A stretch of 24,185 nt of DNA from Haliea sp. (GTDB lineage Bacteria; Pseudomonadota; Gammaproteobacteria; Pseudomonadales; Halieaceae). The position numbers and the translations under genes are program-made. The notes beneath the pieces were generated by a model. That model searched no databases and was not told the origin of the DNA. It saw only the letters and a program-made list of their open reading frames with translations. Position 1 is the stretch's first letter. Each line of letters opens with the position of its first letter. Shown here piece after piece: positions 19,116 through 24,185 of this stretch. The DNA is taken from positions 1-24,185 of the forward strand of contig JADJAL010000003.1 in assembly GCA_016704305.1 (NCBI GenBank). Direction: 5' to 3'.

Positions 19116-19336
19116 TCCGCGCCATCGTCAGTGGCGCGAGCGGCGCGAAACCCGGCCCGAGTGAATCTGTCGGTAGTGGGCGGGTTGGCGGCTTCGCACA
19201 CACCTGCCACCTCATCGTTACCGACGGCAAGGGCGTGGAGCGCATCGACGAGACTGTCGGGCGCGGTGGTGGCGCACGGGGTCGGTCGGCGCCTGATTCA
19301 TCACAGCGGTGTTGCGCCGGGGGATTAGGAACGGCA
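19116..19336. other. Unassigned GC-rich region between fccB and the redoxin gene
   Basis: Open reading is possible on both strands, but none gives a recognisable protein. The plus-strand reading VIRAIVSGASGAKPGPSES then VGSGRVGGFAHTCHLIVTDG, KGVERIDETVG looks partly protein-like, so this could be a remnant or a badly frame-broken short gene. No hairpin followed by a T run is present. Confidence 0.3.
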
Positions 19337-19390
19337 ATGCAGAAAGTGGTAACGTTTGCTGACCCTATTCCGATAAGCGCCGCTGCATGA
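19337..19390 (+). CDS. Possible 17-residue leader ORF overlapping the redoxin start
   Basis: ATG 19337 has an AGGA ribosome site 6 bases upstream, encodes MQKVVTFADPIPISAAA and stops at TGA 19388-19390, overlapping the redoxin ATG (ATGA). The redoxin start itself has no good ribosome site, so coupling through this leader would explain its translation. It could instead be the tail of a frame-broken upstream gene. Confidence 0.3.
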   Translation: MQKVVTFADPIPISAAA

Positions 19391-19886
19391 ACAAAACGCT
19401 GTTCCCACTGGCCCCGCCGCTACTTGCCGCACAGTGGCTCAACACACCGCAGGACATCACGCTGGATGCCCTGCGCGGCAAAGTCGTGGTGGTGGAAGCC
19501 TTCCAGATGCTGTGCCCCGGTTGCGTTTCGCACGGTATTCCGCAGGCGCAGCGCATACAGGCCGCGTTTGCATCAGCAGGGGTGGCGGTGCTGGGAATGC
19601 ATACCGTGTTTGAACATCACGCGGCCATGACGCCGGTGTCGCTGGCAGCGTTCCTGCACGAATACAAAGTGACGTTCCCGGTCGGCGTCGACCGTGCGCA
19701 TGAATCCGGCATGCCCGAGACCATGCGCGCCTACCATATGCAGGGCACGCCAACACTGATCCTGATCGATATGCGGGGACGGTTGCGCCAACAATGGTTT
19801 GGCGCGGTCAGCGATCTGGTTGTGGGTGCGGAGATTATGCGGCTGGTCCTCGAAACGACGACCCTTCAACATCAGTACAGGCATGA
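19387..19886 (+). CDS. Thioredoxin-fold redoxin (AhpC/TSA or TlpA-like)
   Basis: ATG 19387 is chosen from the ATGA overlap with the short upstream ORF. After a hydrophobic N terminus, KVVVVEAFQMLCPGCVSHGI has the thioredoxin-fold strand followed by a CPGC redox pair. ASAGVAVLGMHTVFEHH, KVTFPVGVDRAHESG and the cis-proline region YHMQGTPTLILIDMRGRLR match the redoxin family. No separate signal peptide is clear, so location is uncertain. The length is about 166 residues. A frame break near 19855 is inferred because the other frame ends DPSTSVQA with a TGA at 19884-19886 that overlaps the next gene's ATG, matching the overlap style of this set. Role: thiol-disulfide exchange or peroxide reduction. 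Confidence 0.8.
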
Positions 19887-20945
19887 AGCGCATGGCATAC
19901 CGCATTATCCAATGGGGCAGCGGCAATGTCGGTGCACAGGTAACCGCGGAGGTGGCGCGACGCAGCGACCTCACGCTCAAAGCCCTGTTCGTGTACAACC
20001 CGGACAAGGTTGGCATGGATGCAGGCCGCGTTGCCGGAATAGGAAAGTTAGGTGTAAAAGCGACGAACAGTGTCGAGCAGATTCTGGCGTTGGACGCGGA
20101 CTGCGTGATTCACGCGCCGTTATCCTCGCTGGTGTACGGTGACGATCCCGAGGCCGACCTGAAGACCATCTGCGCCCTGCTCGCCTCCGGCAAAACGTGA
20201 TCAGCACCGTGGGCTATATGTATCCCAAGGTCCACGGTCCCCGCGTGGTGAACAAAATCACGCGCGCCTGCCGCGCGGGCAGCAGCACGTTCCACGGAAC
20301 GGGGCGCCAACCCGGATGGCTGGGAGACTCGTGCCGCTGACCATGAGCGCGCTGTCGGGCAGGATCGACCAGATACTGATACGGGGATTTCAATTTCGAA
20401 CACTACCCGTCACCGCAGATTGTCCCGGACACCATGGGCTTTGGCTTGAGTTCGGCGCGTTTCAGGCAGCGCTCCGCGCGCTACCGCTCGTGGCTGACTG
20501 GCCTGTTCCGGGAGAGCATCCAGATGGTGGCGGACGGCATCGGTCTGCGGCTCGAATCCATCGATAGCGCTTCAACCGCGAGCTCGCGCCCGAGGAATTT
20601 GACATTGCGGCAGGAAGGATTCCACAAGGCAGTGTCGCCGGACAGCGCTGGGAATGGGCGGGCCGCGCGAGGGGCAAGAAGGTGATCGTGCATGAGACCG
20701 TGTGGCGCGTGCACGAGTCCATTGGGCAGAAATGGCCGCGCGGCTGCCACTCGATCACGATCAAGGGTCAGCCCAACATGTACCTGGAGTTTGGCCACAA
20801 CTGGAATGACAACCCGGGTTCCACGACGTCCATGCACGCCGTGAATTCCGTGCCGTATGTCTGCAAAGCACCGAGCGGAATACAAGCTTTCTTCCCTGAC
20901 CTACCCTGGATACGTCGGTCGCGGGCGCGGCAGGCATCATCATGA
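19883..20945 (+). CDS. Dihydrodipicolinate-reductase-like NAD(P)-dependent oxidoreductase
   Basis: ATG 19883 (MKRMAYRIIQWGSGNVGAQV) overlaps the redoxin stop; ATG 19892 is an alternative. IIQWGSGNVG is the dinucleotide-binding glycine motif, followed by DLTLKALFVYNPDKVGMDAG, then ALDADCVIHAPL and VISTVGYMYPK. The C-terminal half has FHGTG.NPGW, MVADGIGLRLESI, VHETVWRVHESIG and HAVNSVPYVCKAPSGI. These fit the large group annotated as dihydrodipicolinate reductase N-terminal domain proteins or 2,4-diaminopentanoate-dehydrogenase-like, not true DapB, which is shorter. The length is about 354 residues. Frame breaks are near 20195, 20310, 20390, 20430 and 20575. The stop TGA 20943-20945 overlaps the next ATG. 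The substrate is unknown. Confidence 0.8.
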
Positions 20946-21701
20946 TGCCGGTCTGGTTGCAGGCAGGACTGTGGGGTTTGTTCTCGGGCAGGGCGCTTTT
21001 TGATCGGGGCCGCGATCGGCTATCAGGTGAAACTGCCGCATCGCACTTTGATCGCAGGCATCATGGCCTTCCGGTGCCCGGCGTCACGGTTTCGGCGCTG
21101 TGCTTCGAGCTGATGGAGGAGGCCTTCCACGAAGGCGGCCTGCGCGCCGCGTGTTCAGCTTTACTTACCGCCGGCGCCGGTGGTCTACCAGCGCCGCCAA
21201 CTGGAGTGCTTGGCTGTACGGCGCAAAGCACCACAGGCGCTCCACAGTACAGCACGCGCCTCCCACGGAGGAAGCCGAAAGTAGCGGCGCGGCGATCGCC
21301 GTAGGCGCGCTGATCGATGGCGTGCCGGAATCGATCGCGGTTAGCCCCAGCCTGCTGGCCGGCCCCGGGTCCAGCCTGGTCACCGTCGCGGCCATCTTAT
21401 CTCCAACATCCCCGGGGGCATCTCAGCTGCCGGCGGGCATGAAGCGCAGTGGCCGCTCGGCGGCGTTCATCTTCAGCACCTGGGGGCGATCGCACTAGTC
21501 TCCGGGGCTGGCCCGCGCTGTCGGTTCACAGCATCTTCGACGGCTTCTCGCACGAGACGCGTGCCGCCACCACCTCCATCGCGGCGGGAGCCATCCTGGC
21601 GATGATCGCCAATACGATGCTCGGAAGCATTCGGGGTGCGCACAACCTGTCCGGGCCTGATCACCGCGGTCAGATTCCTGTACGCGTTACGCAACCGATG
21701 A
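20942..21701 (+). CDS. ZIP-family metal permease
   Basis: This inner-membrane divalent metal (Zn/Fe/Mn) transporter has about 252 residues. The start MMPVWLQAGLWGLFSG is fixed by the ATGA overlap at 20942. Motifs include the LIGAAIGYQVKLPHR helix end (frame-broken), VSALCFELMEEAFHEGG, the metal-site helix AVGALIDGVPESIA, VTVAAI then SNIPEG-like sequence (frame-broken, about 21395-21415), and AAGAILAMIANTML. The Asp/Pro/Glu of DGVPESI and the N-P-E-G step are the transport-site signature. Frame breaks lie near 21000, 21075, 21165, 21270, 21400, 21495 and 21620. The TGA at 21699-21701 after FLYALRNR is the preferred end. A sensible cargo would be zinc or iron, but the sequence does not decide. 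Confidence 0.8.
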
Positions 21702-21946
21702 CGGCGTCCCCGGTGAAAATGAAAAGCGCTGGCGGAACTCTCCCAAATCGGCAATTGAGAGTTCACAGAACCAGTCAGGAAGCTCGTCCCTGCCTGTTCA
21801 TTCACTGCACCCATCTTATGCTCGCGGCCTGTCAGTAGCGAATAGATAAAACCTTAGCACTAAAGCCAAGTTTGCGTGAAACTATGACTTCCTCGTTTTG
21901 AATGTTTCGTCCTTCGGGCGGCAACCCGAGGTTTCATACCTTCACA
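21702..21946. other. Intergenic region between the permease and sulfatase genes
   Basis: I see no gene. A short hairpin, CTTCGGG (21912-21918) with CCCGAGG (21925-21931), loop CGGCAA, is followed by TTTCATACC; it could be a weak terminator or a leader structure of the sulfatase mRNA. No clear promoter or regulator site is visible. Confidence 0.4.
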
Positions 21947-23557
21947 ATGAAACGCGTTAATAGCCCTCATCCGCAGCACTCATGCGGGGCCAACTCTTCG
22001 TTCTGCACGCGGTTGCCGCTGCGCCAAACAAAAGCCAATGTAGTGCTCATCGTCGCCAAGCGACACGGGTTATGGCGTGGGTAGCTAGGCGTTGAAGGTC
22101 AGAGACGCCGAACGTTGACCGGCTGGCTGACGAGAAGGCATCACGCCTGACCGATGCCCATGTAGCTGCGACGATTGCCAGCCGTCGCGCTACACGATTC
22201 TGAGCAGTACATACCCCATGCGGGCGCAGCGTCAGGGGCAAGCTGACGCTCCTGCACTTCCGCGAGCAGCCGGAAAATCACCACCATCCGCTGCAGGAAT
22301 CCGCCGGCTACCGAACGGCAGCTATTCAACAAGTAACGCACGAGGTTCGGGCGTAGCGCCGAACCTGGCGCTAATGCCGAACTCAAACTGCAGGACCCTT
22401 TGGAAGTCGGCTTCGATTATTTCTTTGGTCTCCCCTAGAAGCCATAACGAACCCGCCGTTCATTGTTCGTCGAGAACCATCACGTGTTCGACTTTGATCC
22501 GCAGAACCCGATCCGCATGATATCCCCTGCCGAGGTTGCACGGCGCGGCCTCAAGGATTGGGGCTGGGGGGCTCAACGAAGGTTACTGGCATGGGCCCAT
22601 GCCACTTGCGCCTGAAGAATCGCATTGACCTGATACTCGCGGAAAAAGCAGTACGGTTCCATCAGCAAGGCCAGCGACCAGCCGCTATTCCTCTATCTGG
22701 CCTTCGTGTGTCACCGCATGTACCGATCGCGCCAGCGCAGGAGTTCAAAGGGAGCAGCCGGGCCAGCCACTATGAAGCCTTTGTGCAGCAACTGGACGCT
22801 GCTGTAAGGCATCATTTCGCCGAAGCACTGGAGACGCGGGGTCTCGCCGACGGCACCAGGGTGATCTTCACCGGCACGATAATGGCGCTTCGTATTACAC
22901 ATTGACACCACAGAGTAGGGGGCATCGGGCCAACGGCTTGCTGCTCAGCCAGAAGACAGACGCACAGGAAGGCCGTGGACATCCACCCCCGTTCATTTTG
23001 CCCCGATGGCCCGGACGGATTCCGCCGCAGCTCGAAGGCCACGCGGCTGTTCGGGATAAGGCGATATCATGGCCCCGCTGGCTGCGGTGGCCGGCGTTGA
23101 TAATGTCCCCCGAAAAAGGCTCCGCCAGGCAGTGTCAATCAACTTTCTGTCCCTCCACAGATGACCCCGCCGATGCCCACTTTACCGTTCGTTTCCGGGA
23201 AAGACTCCGCCACTCATGGGGCTGAGAGTGCCGCGGCAGCTGCACTTGTTTCACGACAGGAAGAATAGCTCTATCGCTTTGAATCCCAAGGCTCTTTTTC
23301 GGGCACAACGGCGCCACGCTAAGCCAGGAAACCGTCAGCGGGCAGGAGGAACCGAGATTGCGCCCGCCTCGGGTTGCTGACTTGGCGAGCGACATCAATA
23401 AAAAAGAAAGGCCGGATCAAGGGCGACGCGCCGCCCCCGCAACTTTACAATCCTGGACATTGATTTTTCACGGCGCTGGAATCTTGCGATTAATTATCCA
23501 GAGCGAACAGAGAGATGTCGAAAACGCTTGCGGAAATCACCCGCAAGCCCAGAGTGA
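21947..23557 (+). CDS. Formylglycine-type sulfatase
   Basis: The gene is broken in many places but is a clear arylsulfatase-family member (about 537 residues). MKRVN starts a basic-plus-hydrophobic export signal. ANVVLIVA, then DTGYG, is the N-terminal metal site. TPNVDRLADE precedes the catalytic motif CQPSRYTILSS (22176-22208), a cysteine-type C-x-P-S-R sequence that is converted to formylglycine. YRTAAI, GFDYFFGLP, SHNEPAV, VENHHVFDFDPQNPIRM, ILAEKAVRF, LYLAF, VPIAPAQEFKGSSRA, VQQLDAAV, ALETRGLADGTRVIFTG, DNGASYYT (metal ligand Asp-Asn), FILPRWPGRIPPQ and DKAIS follow in family order. QLYNLDIDFS then RRWNLAINYPERTER is the C-terminal end, with TGA at 23555-23557. It removes sulfate from sulfated esters or polysaccharides in the periplasm. 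No maturase lies in the window. Confidence 0.8.
23521..23548 (-). terminator. Hairpin terminator for the globin gene
   Basis: GCTTGCGG (23526-23533) and CCGCAAGC (23541-23548) form a perfect 8-bp stem with a seven-base loop. Read on the minus strand it is followed by GTTTT (23525-23521), a short U tract. It lies inside the end of the sulfatase coding sequence, beyond the globin stop at 23575. Confidence 0.55.
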
Positions 23558-23574
23558 ACAGTGCCGTACAGAAC

Positions 23575-24109
23575 TCAAGCTGGCCGAAAACAAGGAACAC
23601 TGCGCACAAGCCGCTTTACCCCTGAAACAATCACCCGCGCCCCGCGATGATGTTGGGATTGGTCGCGGCGCTCCTTATGGACTCCCTGCTTGTTGCGCCC
23701 GGCGTCGGCAATGCGGAACATCAGCTTTACCTTCGGCATCTCGACGGAGTTCCTCGCTGGGCGCTAAAGTCTGCTCCAGCGCCTTGTTCATGCACAGCAA
23801 CCACTGGTCGCGCTCGGCAGAGGGCCGATGTGAAGGTAGGAAGCTCGTGCGGCGTGGTCAAATACAGACAGAGAAGTGCCGTACTTCTGCGCGTACAGCG
23901 GCGGGCCGCCCATCCAGCCGGTGAGGTATTCCCGCCGGTTTGTTTTCACCGGCGCGAGATCGCTGGGCGTGCGTCGCACGAGTGTTCCCGCAGCCTCAGG
24001 CAGCGCGTCCATCAGGTCATAGAACGTATTGACCAGATTCCGGATGCCCTCCTCACCTGGGATCTGGAAAGGCGTTTGCGCGCGCTATCACTCCACGCCA
24101 ATTACCCAT
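23575..24109 (-). CDS. Group 2 truncated hemoglobin
   Basis: This heme protein binds O2 or NO. ATG 24109 (MGNWRGVIAR) follows a GAGGAG site. GEEGIRNLVNTFYDLMDALP carries the B10 tyrosine; LTGWMGGPPLYAQKYG is the group 2 signature after the E helix. The proximal-helix region, restored by correcting two indels near 23855 and 23835, reads AHELPTF and HIGPAERDQWLLCMN, giving the F8 histidine and the G8 tryptophan. A final helix follows as MFRIADAGRNK. The C terminus is uncertain: the last open frame runs to TGA 23575 and would make ~178 residues, longer than the usual 130-150. Frame breaks lie near 24060, 23855, 23815 and 23745. It is convergent with the sulfatase gene, with 17 bases between stops. 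Confidence 0.82.
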
Positions 24110-24185
24110 GCCCGGGTTTCTCCTCTCGCGTTGCGCGACCTCATCGCTTGCACCAGCGCGACAAAGACCCTCACGCCGCGCTGGC

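Noticed and set aside
23647..24000. Apparent signal peptide MMLGLVAALLMDSLLVAPGV on the plus strand
   Set aside because: It is the antisense of the truncated hemoglobin C-terminal region, whose heme-pocket motifs are convincing; the downstream plus frame is arginine-rich and unpatterned.
1..24185. tRNA, rRNA, CRISPR arrays, transposases or integrases
   Set aside because: I looked for cloverleaf ends, regular repeats and DDE or recombinase motifs on both strands and found none.

Overview
The window reads as bacterial, most likely proteobacterial, chromosomal DNA. The signs are a Wolinella-type frdCAB operon, a flavocytochrome c sulfide dehydrogenase pair (fccAB), a VPxPA-CTERM surface protein, a lipobox lipoprotein and FNR/ANR-type palindromes. 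I think a gammaproteobacterium is likely but cannot prove it. Almost every gene is broken by small insertions or deletions, often in homopolymers, with conserved family residues continuing in another frame on the far side of each break. The simplest explanation is base-level sequence error, as in unpolished long reads, not mass pseudogene formation. I have therefore annotated whole genes across frames. Coordinates of starts and stops depend on which frame is open at each end.

Layout. (1) 1-7280 is a cell-surface modification locus. A partial SGNH acyltransferase tail lies on the plus strand (3-838). Facing it is a long minus-strand operon: carbamoyltransferase (5433-7280), SxtJ-like membrane protein, DUF5989 microprotein, a multi-pass membrane protein, an SGNH hydrolase, a radical SAM/SPASM enzyme and a small protein. 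The small protein (981-1296), the tail of the SGNH hydrolase and the tail of the plus-strand acyltransferase are three homologous copies of one ~100-residue domain that I do not recognise. This is the most novel-looking feature here. (2) 7281-7741 is intergenic. 7742-8700 encodes a secreted protein with a VPVPA-type sorting tail, followed by a strong terminator shared with the convergent frd operon. (3) 8857-12305 is frdCAB, a diheme quinol:fumarate reductase (or reverse-running succinate dehydrogenase). (4) 12527-14973 is a divergent lipoprotein gene, with a perfect TTGAC-N4-GTCAA palindrome in the shared upstream region. (5) 14995-16819 is a Baeyer-Villiger-type flavin monooxygenase of much higher GC than its neighbours. 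(6) 17187-19115 is a perfect FNR box followed by fccA and fccB. (7) 19387-21701 holds three genes joined by ATGA overlaps: a thioredoxin-fold redoxin, a dihydrodipicolinate-reductase-like oxidoreductase and a ZIP metal permease. (8) 21947-24109 holds a formylglycine-type sulfatase and a convergent group-2 truncated hemoglobin, with a hairpin terminator between them.

Taken together, the right two thirds suggest life with changing oxygen supply: fumarate respiration, sulfide oxidation, an O2/NO-binding globin and FNR-like sites in front of two transcription units. The left third suggests synthesis or decoration (carbamoyl, acyl) of an extracellular polymer.
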